This document shows positions 48,233 through 57,190 of a stretch of 64,000 bases of DNA, one piece after another (the stretch's first letter is position 1; each line of letters begins with the position of its first letter). The translations under genes and the position numbers were made by a program. Source of the stretch: Salinimonas chungwhensis DSM 16280. GTDB taxonomy: Bacteria; Pseudomonadota; Gammaproteobacteria; Enterobacterales; Alteromonadaceae. Below the pieces are notes generated by a model. The model saw only the letters and a list, made by a program, of their open reading frames with translations. It was not told where the DNA came from and made no database searches. The stretch spans positions 465,881-529,880 of the forward strand of contig NZ_KB899377.1 in the NCBI RefSeq assembly GCF_000378185.1, in the 5' to 3' direction.

Positions 48233-48892
48233 TCAGGGGGCATTGCGCTCAAGCGGAGAATTTTTAAAAGATTTTATCAATGAATGAGGATCGACCTTTT
48301 CCCGATATTCATTGGTGGCCTGTGCCCACCAGGCTAATTGATTCAATGTCCGGCCAAAATAATTAAACCAGGCATCTTTATTCTCTTCTGACTTTAGCGA
48401 GCCGTCTTCGTTTAATGTTTCCTGAGCTCTGGGAACGTGTATCATCGCAGAAACTGGTAAGCAGCCGAGCTCAGAAAGAAATGTGCGCATGCCTACTGCG
48501 GCACGCATTCCACCCCATTGGCCGGCAGAATAGGTAACAATTGCACTTGGCTTATATGAGTACAAAGAACTGCCGAAATGGTTCAACAGGTTGGCCAAAG
48601 CCGGGCTCATAGTGTGATTATATTCGGGGCTGACCATGATATACCCATCGGCATGTTTGATTTTCTCAGCGAGGGCCCTGAGCTGAGAAGGGGCTTTGTT
48701 TTCCGGATATGCAAAGTGGGGTTTAAAAATAGCATCCGGCGGAAAATCCTTAACATCAATCAGTTCTGTTTCATGCTGCGCGTAGCAAGTGGTCATACAT
48801 TCCAAAATCGCTTCAGTAACCCGAACGCCCAGGCGGGCTGGTCGTGGTGGTGTACTATCGCGAAGACTGCCCAGAAAAACTAAGAATTTCAT
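48233..48892 (-). CDS. NAD(P)H-dependent FMN reductase-like flavoprotein
   Basis: A 219-aa flavodoxin-fold protein. FLGSLRDSTPPRPARLG is the FMN phosphate loop, MVSPEYNHTMSPALANLLNHF the family signature, and TYSAGQWGGMRA a further flavin contact. It reduces FMN or quinones with NAD(P)H in the cytoplasm. AAGGCA precedes the ATG. It begins the minus-strand run that continues into the cassette region. Confidence 0.9.
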   Translation of the reverse strand: MKFLVFLGSLRDSTPPRPARLGVRVTEAILECMTTCYAQHETELIDVKDFPPDAIFKPHFAYPENKAPSQLRALAEKIKHADGYIMVSPEYNHTMSPALANLLNHFGSSLYSYKPSAIVTYSAGQWGGMRAAVGMRTFLSELGCLPVSAMIHVPRAQETLNEDGSLKSEENKDAWFNYFGRTLNQLAWWAQATNEYREKVDPHSLIKSFKNSPLERNAP

Positions 48893-48971
48893 CTAATGCC
48901 TTATTTATGATTAGGCTTCACTAATCAGGAGTAAAGCCACCACGGTCTACACAGGGAGCCAAAGTGATGAA

Positions 48972-49217
48972 TTATCGATAGCCTGTTAAGTGTTGTCGGT
49001 AATAATGATAAAAGATGTAAGCGGCACTACACGCTGGCAAAACGGCAGACCCAATTATCCGAATAGCAAGGTCAGCCGAGGGTGATAATAAAAATAAATT
49101 CGCTACTATGCTCAAACCAATGCTCAATAAAAGCAACGCAATTATCCCACAGAAAACTATCAGTTTCTGCTCTGATTCTGCTCTGTGTTTTTCCAGTTTT
49201 TTCAGCATACTACTCAT
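48972..49217 (-). CDS. Small hypothetical membrane protein
   Basis: An 81-aa protein: a charged N-terminus (MLKKLEKHRAESEQK), then two helices (LIVFCGIIALLLLSIGLSIVA, AIRIIGSAVLPACSAAYIFY). GGAGAGG directly precedes the ATG. Not recognised. Confidence 0.62.
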   Translation of the reverse strand: MSSMLKKLEKHRAESEQKLIVFCGIIALLLLSIGLSIVANLFLLSPSADLAIRIIGSAVLPACSAAYIFYHYYRQHLTGYR

Positions 49218-49522
49218 TACCTCTCCTTAGTATAGTGTTAGCGAGGCGAAATCGAGCCCTGATCCGTTCAATATACTTTATTTTATATCAGTGCCAATAA
49301 AAAATATTCCTCGCCCGGTAATTTGCAACCTAACTTCAACTTTCAGTTATTGCAACTTCATCGGGCCGAGTGAAACGGAGAAATATTATAAACATATTTA
49401 TTTTGTTGAATAAAATATTGCACCGCTTTTGATGTCTTTTTACCGCGGCTATGTGTGGAGGTACCAAGTTATTGTTTAATCAACAATAACCGTGACTATG
49501 ATTATGGTACTCGACCGGGCAC
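49218..49522. other. Gap with a short inverted repeat
   Basis: 305 bases without a supported gene. TTATTGTT / AACAATAA (49469-49489) forms an 8-bp stem with a 5-base loop and no T tail. Confidence 0.35.
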
Positions 49523-50035
49523 TTAGGATGGGCTTACTATATTGGCCAGTTCAGCGTGTGGCACATTGGAGGTGTATTCTTTTTTAGCACCGGTGAACGC
49601 GTCGAACAGACGTTGATGAGCGCTTTGGGAGAACGTATCATCTCTCACTTCATACTGCTTTATCCAGTCTATCAACATATCCAAATTCGCGTCCTGAGCT
49701 TTTTTAGAGGCATATTTGTGCGGCTCCCACGGGCGCTCTCTGGCGTTGTCGATACACATGCTCACGGGTAAATTTAAAAAGATAACTTCAGAGGCTTTTT
49801 CTATAACAAGTTCGATAAGATCAGAATAACACCCCTCTATTACCCAATATTTGTTGTGGTGGGTAAACTGCTCTACGTGCTCCCTCGATTGTTCATGAGG
49901 TCTTCTTTCAGGCACAGAAGAGGGTAGCCAGGCGATAGTGTCTAGATCCAGATGCGCCAGGTTATGCCGCCGTGCCATGTTCAACGCCAGGGTGGATTTG
50001 CCAGAACCAGAATTGCCAAAAACAACAATTTTCAA
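49523..50035 (-). CDS. P-loop kinase-like protein (adenylate kinase-like)
   Basis: A 170-aa cytoplasmic NTPase. IVVFGNSGSGKSTLA is a Walker A, HLDLDTIAWLP the substrate region and WVIEGCYSDL a typical strand of the FlaR/topology-modulation-like P-loop kinases. LNLPVSMCIDNARERPW resembles their lid. The best start is TTG at 50035 with AAGGGAA upstream. A longer in-frame extension (to 50203) crosses a 24-bp tandem repeat and looks non-coding. Confidence 0.8.
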   Translation of the reverse strand: MKIVVFGNSGSGKSTLALNMARRHNLAHLDLDTIAWLPSSVPERRPHEQSREHVEQFTHHNKYWVIEGCYSDLIELVIEKASEVIFLNLPVSMCIDNARERPWEPHKYASKKAQDANLDMLIDWIKQYEVRDDTFSQSAHQRLFDAFTGAKKEYTSNVPHAELANIVSPS

Positions 50036-50118
50036 ATTATATTCCCTTACGGTGAGACTGTCTTCCCCATCCCCCATCCGGCCGCGGATACATTGAATAG
50101 TAAAAGTGACTGCACTGC

Positions 50119-50166
50119 TTATCGAACACGCGATCCAACGAGTTATCGAACACGCGTTCCAACGAG
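50119..50166. repeat. 24-bp tandem duplication
   Basis: TTATCGAACACGCG(A/T)TCCAACGAG occurs twice, back to back (50119-50142, 50143-50166), with one difference. A partial AGTGACTG lies just to the left (about 50105). Confidence 0.7.
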
Positions 50167-50189
50167 CAACTCGAGTAATTTTATGGCGT

Positions 50190-50468
50190 CTATAATTTGT
50201 CAATGCCTACAAGGTGCAACGTCCTGATTCTATAGTTTTCCTCGACGGCTACAATAGCTGCCATAACTCCCGATATAAGCAGAACCCCGAGTGAGATAGG
50301 TAGAAAGACAAGACTTGCAATAGTAGTCATAAAGCCACTGGTAAGAGCGACGAAGGCTAAAATAAAAACTGAAAAGCACAATGCTGCTATGCCAAGATAA
50401 GCAGTTACTCGTGCTAATAGTAGTAATAAGGTCAAATTGTGAGACTGGATGTTTTTGTAAGGTTGCAT
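50190..50468 (-). CDS. Small hypothetical membrane protein
   Basis: A 92-aa protein with three hydrophobic stretches (LLLLLARVTAYLGIAALCF, VFILAFVALTSGFMTTIASLVF, LGVLLISGVMAAIVAV) and a soluble tail. AAAGGGA precedes the ATG. Not recognised. Confidence 0.6.
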   Translation of the reverse strand: MQPYKNIQSHNLTLLLLLARVTAYLGIAALCFSVFILAFVALTSGFMTTIASLVFLPISLGVLLISGVMAAIVAVEENYRIRTLHLVGIDKL

Positions 50469-50587
50469 AAAAATCCCTTTCTATATTATAGGACTAATAT
50501 AGCGCAAATTATCACGTTCGCCAGTACTTTATTATAATGTAATCTATTTTTATGCCCAGTAAAAATAGGTAACAACGCTTGTCATCA

Positions 50588-50902
50588 CTAACCCCAAAGA
50601 ACCCAGGAAACAATGATGCAAACAGCATAAGCTTCGTTAAATACAATTTCTCTTAGATTGAAAATATCGGAAATTAATGCATTCCATACGTGTTTAAATA
50701 ATCCGGACATTATCAAGGCCGAAAGTAATCCAATATTTATTAATATAAAAAGGAGGCTTAGGTCAGAACTTACATAGGTGGCCATTAAGGTATCACCACT
50801 TGAAGAGCCCGACTCATGCGTTACTGCTGTATGAAGAATTTCAACAAATATTAATGCAAGGGTAGCAATAATATTGAACTGAGTTGTGATTATCTTATTC
50901 AC
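50588..50902 (-). CDS. Small hypothetical membrane protein
   Basis: A 104-aa protein with three helices (IIATLALIFVEILHTAV, LSLLFILINIGLLSALIM, AYAVCIIVSWVLWG). GTG at 50902 with AAGGA 7 bases upstream is preferred; an ATG at 50944 in the same frame lacks a Shine-Dalgarno. Not recognised. Confidence 0.55.
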   Translation of the reverse strand: MNKIITTQFNIIATLALIFVEILHTAVTHESGSSSGDTLMATYVSSDLSLLFILINIGLLSALIMSGLFKHVWNALISDIFNLREIVFNEAYAVCIIVSWVLWG

Positions 50903-50944
50903 AAGGATATCCTTATTTTTTACTTTCGGCCAATCTCTGGCCAT

Positions 50945-51607
50945 GAAGATAACATTGCACCAACAAAAGGTGGCATAATCTAATTATTATTATTTTTCGC
51001 AATAATAAAGGGTATGTAACATAAGTAAATCTGGCACATCCAGTCAGCTTGAATCAATAACTGTGAGTTGAATTAGGCATAACCAGCGATGAAAAGATAT
51101 AAAATTATGTTTTTATTTTTTGTAAAAATTAAGAGTGAACAGTTTTCTAAGACGACAATACTGCAGCAGGCAGAAAATGAATACAAGGGTTGATTGTTAA
51201 GTACAGTGCACAGGCCCGCGTGTATGTTGAGGGTGATACTCTTGATGGATTATGATAGTTAATTTTTGTCAGATAAACAGGAATTATGGCTTTTCATGAT
51301 CGTTTTTTATAAAGCTTTTTTACACTTCATTATTGATCATATAGCTGCATTTATCCGAGCGAATAACCCGGCTTAAAATTAAAATACGATGTCCGTAGGC
51401 ACTATTACTTTTCTGCAGACAATAGTGAATAATGTTGCGCTCCTGCTCCTTCAGCACGCCAAGCTCTACATCCGAGTTTGGGAGGCTAATTCGGGCTGAA
51501 TTAATGCCTCATTTTATGTTCTATGCACAGCTTTACTGGGTGCAAAAGTTATAGTAAGAGGCTGTTACGGAAATAAAAAACCAGATAAATTACTATTGAT
51601 CGGATCA
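50945..51607. other. A+T-rich gap without genes
   Basis: About 660 bases with stop codons in all frames. A short GGCCCGCGTGTAT near 51212 resembles attC interiors seen at 60-63 kb and may be a cassette scar. Nothing else is supported. Confidence 0.3.
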
Positions 51608-51850
51608 TCATTTACTCAGCTCTAAGAATAAAAATATAGAAAATAACTGAAAGCATAATGCGGGGATGGTTATTAGTAAATCTATTCTGGTTTTTATCTT
51701 AGGTTCTATGAGTAATTGTGCTGCACACAAAATAAGGATATTTATAGCAAGCAGTGTAACTAAGTACTTTACACCAGTATCACGGGATAATCGTTTAGGA
51801 AAACCAATAGGGATGATGCAAATAAGGAAGACATAGCGATCGCTAGCGAA
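51608..51850 (-). pseudogene. Membrane protein remnant lacking a start
   Basis: An open frame of 80 codons with two or three membrane helices (YVFLICIIPIGF, YLVTLLAINILILCAAQLL, LLITIPALCFQLFSIFLFL) and no ATG, GTG or TTG at its 5' end before a TAG. Composition is clearly protein-like, so it is probably a 5'-truncated cassette gene. Confidence 0.4.
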
Positions 51851-51961
51851 CTATAAAAGAGCAGTGGAAAAATTTTAAACCTCAGTTATCAATATTCAGC
51901 GATTTATAAAGTTTCTCTGCTGGAAAGAGGTGTGAGCTTAAAGTCTTTTGTTCTGAATATC

Positions 51962-52474
51962 TTACCACTTCCAAAACGACAACTCATAATGCAAGAGTTC
52001 TCGGTGGCCAACTAACACGTGACTTTTGTATTCAAAGCCATTTTTGGCTATAACATTTCCAGACGCAGGGTTCTCCGGTAGGTGCCTGGCGTAGAGTAAT
52101 TTCAGGCCAAACTCATTAAAAGCATAATTGATGATTAAGCAGGCAGCTTCAGTACAATAACCATTACCCCAATATGGAGTACCAATCCAATAACCTAAAT
52201 TTCCAAAAAAGCGGTCGATTTGGGTGATGCTTACTGTGCCTATGTATTCCCTAGTTTCAGAGAGCTGAATCGCAAACGTAATTGCTTCTCTGTTTTTGAA
52301 CCTGCCGGCATGATTTGAAATCCACTTTTTCGCCACACCATCAGCATAGGGGTGTGGGATGTTAGCGGTCATTTCAGCAATAATCTTTTCGCCTGCCAAC
52401 CGCTGAACATCTTTGGAATCTGAGAGACGGTGGGGTCGAAGACAGATTCTTTTCGCTTTCAATGTCGGTATCAA
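51962..52474 (-). CDS. GNAT N-acetyltransferase, RimJ/RimL type
   Basis: A 170-aa acetyl-CoA-dependent acetyltransferase. KRICLRPHRLSDSKDV is the N-terminal strand-helix of the family, IGTVSITQID strand 4, LGYWIGTPYWGNGYCTEAA the acetyl-CoA pyrophosphate loop, and HLPENPASGNVIAKNGF the C-terminal conserved Asn segment. It starts with TTG, with AGGAA 7 bases upstream. The acceptor may be a protein N-terminus or a small molecule. Confidence 0.87.
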   Translation of the reverse strand: MIPTLKAKRICLRPHRLSDSKDVQRLAGEKIIAEMTANIPHPYADGVAKKWISNHAGRFKNREAITFAIQLSETREYIGTVSITQIDRFFGNLGYWIGTPYWGNGYCTEAACLIINYAFNEFGLKLLYARHLPENPASGNVIAKNGFEYKSHVLVGHRELLHYELSFWKW

Positions 52475-52593
52475 TTCAAATTCCTAAGCATTTCGCTTAA
52501 CGGTGTAACCATAGCGTTGCAATTACAAATCTGTGTGGAGATTGTCTTCCAGCGACTGCGGTCAATCGTGTTAAGCGTGATGATTGGCTGGAT

Positions 52594-52914
52594 CTAAAAA
52601 CGCCAGAGGTATCCCGCCTGAATCAACAGTTGTGGATTAAAGTAACCCCCTGAACCAACAGAAATGCCTGCTTCAACATAAACCCCACCCCATGAAAATG
52701 CGCCTCTGCGTTCAACAAATCGGTAGCCAACTTCGATACCTCTGTAAGTGTCTCCTCAATAACCGCTGACACCTGAATAGGAAGATTTGCGACATGACCC
52801 TTATAAACAAAGTTAACCAGAGAGGGAGTACCAATAGATACACCAAACCTATCATCTGCAAGCGTTGATGTAGATAAAAGTGCAACTGATAGGGCAAGTA
52901 ACCATCTTATTCAT
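52594..52914 (-). pseudogene. Decayed copy of the small barrel protein at 60.1-60.5 kb
   Basis: By-eye translation gives parts matching the intact gene: LLALSVALLSTSTLAD, then NFVYKG, VGYRFVERRGAFS, SWGGVYVEAGISVGSG and LLIQAGYLW. Lesions are a one-base insertion near the start codon, a second frameshift, a TGA in place of a Trp codon and loss of about 29 central residues. It is a clear inactive paralogue inside the cassette region. Confidence 0.8.
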
Positions 52915-53063
52915 AATAAATCCTTTTATTTCGTTGCTTAACACCGGGTATATCAAGCAAGACCAACCGTTAAGCTCTGGGAGACAATAAATCGCCACTA
53001 CATTCGCGAAATTATATCCTTACAAGCCAGCGCAAGTGGCTACGGGAGCTTACTGTAGTCGAA

Positions 53064-53348
53064 CTAGCTAGAAATAGGCCTACGAAAAGTGTAAGTAAGT
53101 TTGTCAACCGCGATAATCTCCCACCCTTTCTCCCCATATCCTGTTAAGAACGAAGACCTTTCTTTATCAATTAACTGTAATACTTCACGCTGACTAACTT
53201 GGGAAACCTTATCATTTCTCAATCGCTTTGAGAGCGCCATCGGGTCTATAGTTACGACCTTATATTCCCACTTATCGGGCGGTTTTATGTTTTGGGTGCA
53301 CCCACCAATGATCAGAAAAATGGTGGCTAAAATAACAAGTACTCTCAT
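53064..53348 (-). CDS. Small hypothetical lipoprotein
   Basis: A 94-aa lipoprotein: MRVLVILATIFLIIGGC has a lipobox (IIGGC). The mature part has WEYKVVTIDPMALSKRL and SFLTGYGEKGWEIIAVDK, a pattern like the DUF4177 fold. GAGGAT precedes the ATG at 53348, so I prefer it to 53360. It is probably a cassette gene. Confidence 0.65.
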   Translation of the reverse strand: MRVLVILATIFLIIGGCTQNIKPPDKWEYKVVTIDPMALSKRLRNDKVSQVSQREVLQLIDKERSSFLTGYGEKGWEIIAVDKLTYTFRRPISS

Positions 53349-53371
53349 ACATATCCTCATAGCAGTATTAC

Positions 53372-53427
53372 GTTAAACTATTGGGCAACGATGTTTCGGC
53401 GAACAGGGAAGAGCCACGGTGTTAGTG
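53372..53427 (-). repeat. attC-like cassette site, 56 bp
   Basis: Ends GTTAAAC (53372-53378) and GTTAGTG (53421-53427) enclose a GGGCAACG / GCCACGG-type interior. The right core contains the stop codon of the gene at 53422, as also seen at 60692 and 61515. Confidence 0.5.
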
Positions 53428-53961
53428 ACTCAGTGCAGCACTTAATGAGGATCCAGGTTTTAGCACTTCAATTTGAGCCATATCCGTCACAATAATATGG
53501 GTCTGATAATAGTACCTGTCACTTAAACCAAAAGGGGTTCTAAAATTTATTTTTATGCGCTGCGCTTCACCAATGACCTTGATTGATTTATTAACAAAGT
53601 AATCCTGAGGAGAGCTTCCGTATTTCTTTTCTAACTGGTGAATAATGCGCGGATGAATAGCAACGGTCACAGCGCGTTGGTCGCGGTAGTCAACTTCAGT
53701 GTTAAGATACACGAAAGTCCCTTTACTACCTGTCGCTTTGATTTTAAAGGTGTAGTTTCCCTTCACTCCAGCGGGCGCTGCTTCTGCTGCTCCACGAATA
53801 ATTTTCATGGTATCAGAGTAGCTAAGTTCGAAATTATTCGGCGTGGTAATGTGTGACGAGCTATTGCTAACTGGTTGTTCTGTCAACTGCTTGCCAGAGG
53901 TATGTTGAGTCGAACTGCAGCCAGATGAAAGTAACGCTATAACGAGAAAAACCTTTTTCAT
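53422..53961 (-). CDS. Hypothetical lipoprotein
   Basis: A 179-aa lipoprotein: MKKVFLVIALLSSGC ends in a lipobox (LLSSGC). The mature part is beta-rich (YTFKIKATGSKGTFVYLNTEVDYRD, KSIKVIGEAQRIKINF) and may be an OB- or ClpS-like fold; not recognised. The start is chosen for the signal peptide. The stop lies in an attC-like core. Confidence 0.65.
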   Translation of the reverse strand: MKKVFLVIALLSSGCSSTQHTSGKQLTEQPVSNSSSHITTPNNFELSYSDTMKIIRGAAEAAPAGVKGNYTFKIKATGSKGTFVYLNTEVDYRDQRAVTVAIHPRIIHQLEKKYGSSPQDYFVNKSIKVIGEAQRIKINFRTPFGLSDRYYYQTHIIVTDMAQIEVLKPGSSLSAALSH

Positions 53962-54693
53962 ATTTATATCCATATAAGTGAATGACGTCTCGAACACAGA
54001 CGCAGCCTGGCTACATCCGAATGCTCTGACTTTATTTTAGGTCAGGGTCATTTAGTGCCCCAACACAGTGAGTCTGGCCAGCCATAGCCGCAATCTCCTG
54101 GCCATGAAGAGATTGTGCCGGCCACCCGATTAGCTGACTTAAAGTACAAGGCGCTTTTACACTATCTTCAGTGATTTGCTAAAAGCCCGTTTTAAGGGTA
54201 ATAACATGGGGCACAGTATATCAAAACCCACATTTAACAAACTAAGATGGTCTAGCCCATGTTGGACTAGCTTTTGAACATTACCTGAAACCTGAACATT
54301 TTTGAAACTGCAACCGGCGACAAAATGAACGCTTTTTACCCACTAGCACGCTAAAGCGACTACAAAAGAAACACCCAACAATCATAGCTTTTTTTTGTGC
54401 AACGATGCCAATTAAATCTAATGGCCTGCTTGTCGTAATCAGGTTTTCAAAAACAACTGCCATGCCTGGCTTTCTGCATCGTTCTTAGATACAGAGAGCA
54501 CACTTTCGAAAAATAATGACCTCTCTGGATAAAAGTTTAGTGAATAGTGAAAAGTTCATATTTATTCATCTTTTGGCAGTTTTTCAGGGCGGTTTTCCAA
54601 ACAGGCACGTTACGGTCGCAGCATCAGTTATTTTAGACTTTAAGCAAAACCGCATTGAAGAAGGCGTCGCGTTATCTGTGACTGTAAATTCCA
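53962..54693. other. Long gap in the cassette region
   Basis: About 730 bases. A 60-codon minus frame (54281-54463) and an 84-codon plus frame (54516-54770) exist; neither has a Shine-Dalgarno or a convincing pattern, and the second overlaps the cupin gene. It may hold decayed cassettes. Confidence 0.3.
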
Positions 54694-55059
54694 TCAGATC
54701 CAAACATCAGTTTCAGCGGTTTGGTTTACAGTTTTGTCGCCAGTATTTACCACGCCCCGCGGTTCGATAAGTAAAACTTTCGCCTCATGTTGCTCAACAG
54801 GCTTATGCTCGATGCCCCTAGGAACGACATACATCTCACCTTCAGAAAGGTCTACGTGCCCATCTCTGAAATCGATTCTGAGGCTACCCTCAAGCACGAT
54901 AAATGTTTCATCTGTTTCTTTATGATCGTGCCATACAAATTCACCCTGAATTTTAACAACCTTAAACTGATAGTCGTTCATCTCCGCAATTATCTTGGGT
55001 GACCACTGTTCATCGAAAAGCCCTAGTTTATTTTGAAAGTTTACCGCCTGATAGCGCAT
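54694..55059 (-). CDS. Cupin-domain protein
   Basis: A 121-aa single cupin. [20 protein letters not shown] is motif 1 (metal His, His, Glu) and [15 protein letters not shown] motif 2 (third His), in a small beta-barrel. It could be an isomerase, dioxygenase or binding protein. AAAGGAG precedes the ATG. Typical free-standing cassette gene. Confidence 0.88.
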   Translation of the reverse strand: MRYQAVNFQNKLGLFDEQWSPKIIAEMNDYQFKVVKIQGEFVWHDHKETDETFIVLEGSLRIDFRDGHVDLSEGEMYVVPRGIEHKPVEQHEAKVLLIEPRGVVNTGDKTVNQTAETDVWI

Positions 55060-55217
55060 TTAAACTCCTTTCTGATTACCTTTTATGCACCCCAAAAAAA
55101 CGTCAGGCGCAACTGTGTAGAACAAAACACTAGAGAATCCCGGAACTAATATTTTGATAGGTTTTGGGTTTGAACCCTCTGGGCATTGCCTAATGGATGC
55201 CGAAACCGGTTATTCTT

Positions 55218-56063
55218 TTAGTCAGCTTTTAGCTTGTCAATAAATGTACGATGTTCATCTGTGCCCTTGTCTAAGAACTTGTAATTTAACAAGTGGTCCA
55301 TGTTCTCGTAATAAATATGCTCACACTGATTTTCTTGCTTAGCGTTCATTTTTTCGCAGATGTCATTTGCCATTATCGGCGCAGGCCAAATTTCATCATT
55401 CTCGCCTGTCATCAGCACCACTTGCGCATTTATATTATTGACAGGAATATCAGCTTTGTTGTCATCTTCCCTGTTCGCTAAAGACTGAGTATACAAGTCT
55501 CTTAAACCGTTTACTGGCCCCGACGGGTTAAAAGCAACGTGAGGTAGCTCTTTTCCATTTTTCGTCCAGCTCGAGGCGGGTACTTTGGTCCAATCCTTTA
55601 GAATGCCAGCCCAGACAACTGAGCTGGGCGCTATTGCCACCACCTTTGAAATCTGTTCATCTTTTGCTGCTAACAGCAATGCTAATTCAGCGCCCTTAGA
55701 CCAGCCGACTATAATCAACGCCTCTGGTTTTACATTATCCTGACTTCTAAGCCATGACTTGGCTTGAGTAAAATACTCCAGTGGGATCCTCTCTAAATCC
55801 TGAGGCAGACCGTCTGCATTAAAATAAGCTAAAGCTAACGTCGGGTAACCGGCATCAACAACGGGCGCTGCAAGCTTTTCAGGCAGCCCTCCTTCAGCGC
55901 CGCCTAAAATCAACACACCAATCCGTTGTTCACCTGATGTGGCCGGATAGTATATTCCGACAAAACCGTCTTTCTCCACGTTTAACGCTTTTGTAGAGGC
56001 ACCATTACCAGGACGCATTAACAGTGGGCCAGCTAGCGTGGCTTTAAGAATCCACGTTAACAT
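55218..56063 (-). CDS. BAAT/dienelactone hydrolase-like alpha/beta hydrolase
   Basis: A 281-aa hydrolase. LILGGAEGG is the oxyanion strand, IVGWSKGAELALLLA the nucleophile elbow (Ser in GWSKG), GENDEIWP the acid and ENMDHLLNYKF the His region. This fits the acyl-CoA thioester hydrolase/BAAT C-terminal family. The N-terminus is short for a signal peptide. Substrate unknown. Codon bias appears more A+T-rich than the core genes, in line with transfer. Confidence 0.8.
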   Translation of the reverse strand: MLTWILKATLAGPLLMRPGNGASTKALNVEKDGFVGIYYPATSGEQRIGVLILGGAEGGLPEKLAAPVVDAGYPTLALAYFNADGLPQDLERIPLEYFTQAKSWLRSQDNVKPEALIIVGWSKGAELALLLAAKDEQISKVVAIAPSSVVWAGILKDWTKVPASSWTKNGKELPHVAFNPSGPVNGLRDLYTQSLANREDDNKADIPVNNINAQVVLMTGENDEIWPAPIMANDICEKMNAKQENQCEHIYYENMDHLLNYKFLDKGTDEHRTFIDKLKAD

Positions 56064-56118
56064 CTCTTTTAATTTTCACTTGTAGGTAAATTGTATTTAT
56101 TACGGTTTTTTCCTCTAT

Positions 56119-56159
56119 CAGCCGACACGTTAGCGTTCGGTTTAATTGACTTGTTAGCA
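56119..56159 (-). repeat. Half attC-like element
   Basis: A GTTAGCG...GTTAGCA stretch (right core 56153-56159) resembles the right half of the attC elements further right. The left half is not seen. Confidence 0.3.
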
Positions 56160-56197
56160 TTACTTTGGCCTAACATGGCTACACCAAGCCAAACAAA

Positions 56198-56782
56198 TCA
56201 TATTATCTGAGTGATACCAAAAATTTCAGTGAGAACGTCATCGGGATAGATAGTGGCTATACCAGAAATACCTACAATTAGACCAAGATAATTCAGCCAT
56301 TGCGGGAAAACCTTGGCTTTTAAAGCAGCGGGACTAAACAGCATCCAAAGTCCACCAACCAGCTCGTTTCCTCCCCCAAGGCTTTCGATTAGCACTGAAA
56401 TCAATCGCCACATCTCAAAAGCATCTTCAGGGGATAAATCCATCAGATCAATTGCATATGGCAGCCCAACATGAGCCAGCATAACACTTGCGATAACCAG
56501 GGCGACCCTGGCAATGCCGAAAACAGAAGCCGCTTCAGCAAATTCATCATTCGCTGGTCTTATTTGTTCATATAGGCCAACAACAAGAAAAGCGAGAAAG
56601 ATTCCGAACACTGCATAGAGCAGAAAATAGATAACTGAAAATGCAAACTGATTTTCTGCCAGATATACCATTTTTTCTAATGGACTGCCTTCAAAAGGGT
56701 AGGTCCAAAAAGCGTCAAAATAAATAAACGCAACAGCATAAATCATCGCAACTACACATGAAAATCGCTGGAACACCTGCAA
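56198..56782 (-). CDS. DUF4386-like membrane protein
   Basis: A 194-aa protein with about five helices (VVAMIYAVAFIYFDAFW, FSVIYFLLYAVFGIFLAFLVV, IARVALVIASVMLAHVG and others). FEMWRLISVLIESLGGGNELVGGLWMLF matches DUF4386-type proteins of unknown function. The start shown is TTG without a Shine-Dalgarno; typical members begin similarly, but the true start is uncertain. Confidence 0.65.
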   Translation of the reverse strand: MQVFQRFSCVVAMIYAVAFIYFDAFWTYPFEGSPLEKMVYLAENQFAFSVIYFLLYAVFGIFLAFLVVGLYEQIRPANDEFAEAASVFGIARVALVIASVMLAHVGLPYAIDLMDLSPEDAFEMWRLISVLIESLGGGNELVGGLWMLFSPAALKAKVFPQWLNYLGLIVGISGIATIYPDDVLTEIFGITQII

Positions 56783-56825
56783 CTTTTTGTAGTTTATTCA
56801 TGAATGATTATCCCGCATTATTGGT

Positions 56826-56937
56826 AATGCTGACGGCCCGTATACGGGGTAAAAATACGTACGATAAAAGAAAGGCATACCCAGCGTGCTGTGAGGTTCC
56901 GGCGAGCGAAGCAATTGGCTTAAGTGCATGGTTAGCC
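56826..56937 (-). repeat. attC-like element
   Basis: From CTGACGG to GTTAGCC (56931-56937), with GGCGAGCGAAGCAA and GGCTTAAGTG interior blocks like those at 58.0 and 60.6 kb. The left core is degenerate. No cassette gene now lies directly to its right; the repeat array begins instead. Confidence 0.4.
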
Positions 56938-57005
56938 GTACTACGGAACTAGCGCAGCTTAGCTGCCTTTACTTGCAACCCGGTCTGGATTTTAAAACAC
57001 AAAAA

Positions 57006-57190
57006 AGTGACTGTCTTGCAGGTAATTACCTGCCTGAATTTTTAAATGTTAAAAAGTGCCTGTCCGGCTAGTAATCCAAAAGTGCCTGTCCGGCTGGTAA
57101 TCCAAAAGTGCCTGTCCGGCTGGTAATCCAAAAGTGACTGTCCGGCTGGTAATTTAGTCCGGCTGGTAATTTAGTCCGGCTGGTAATTTA
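57006..57190 (+). repeat. Motif with palindrome and 26/17-bp tandem array
   Basis: AGTGACTGTCT (57006-57016) is followed by a perfect palindrome GCAGGTAATTACCTGC (57018-57033). Then come three 26-bp units starting GTGCCTGTCCGGCT (57056, 57082, 57108), one starting GTGACTGTCC (57134), and two 17-bp units GTCCGGCTGGTAATTTA (57157, 57174). There are no spacers, so it is not CRISPR. Confidence 0.85.

Noticed and set aside
54516..54770. 84-codon plus frame beside the cupin gene
   Set aside because: Overlaps the cupin gene by 77 bases and has no ribosome site.
57056..57190. CRISPR-like array
   Set aside because: Units are 26 and 17 bp and directly joined, with no unique spacers and no cas genes; they derive from the AGTGACTGTCC repeat.
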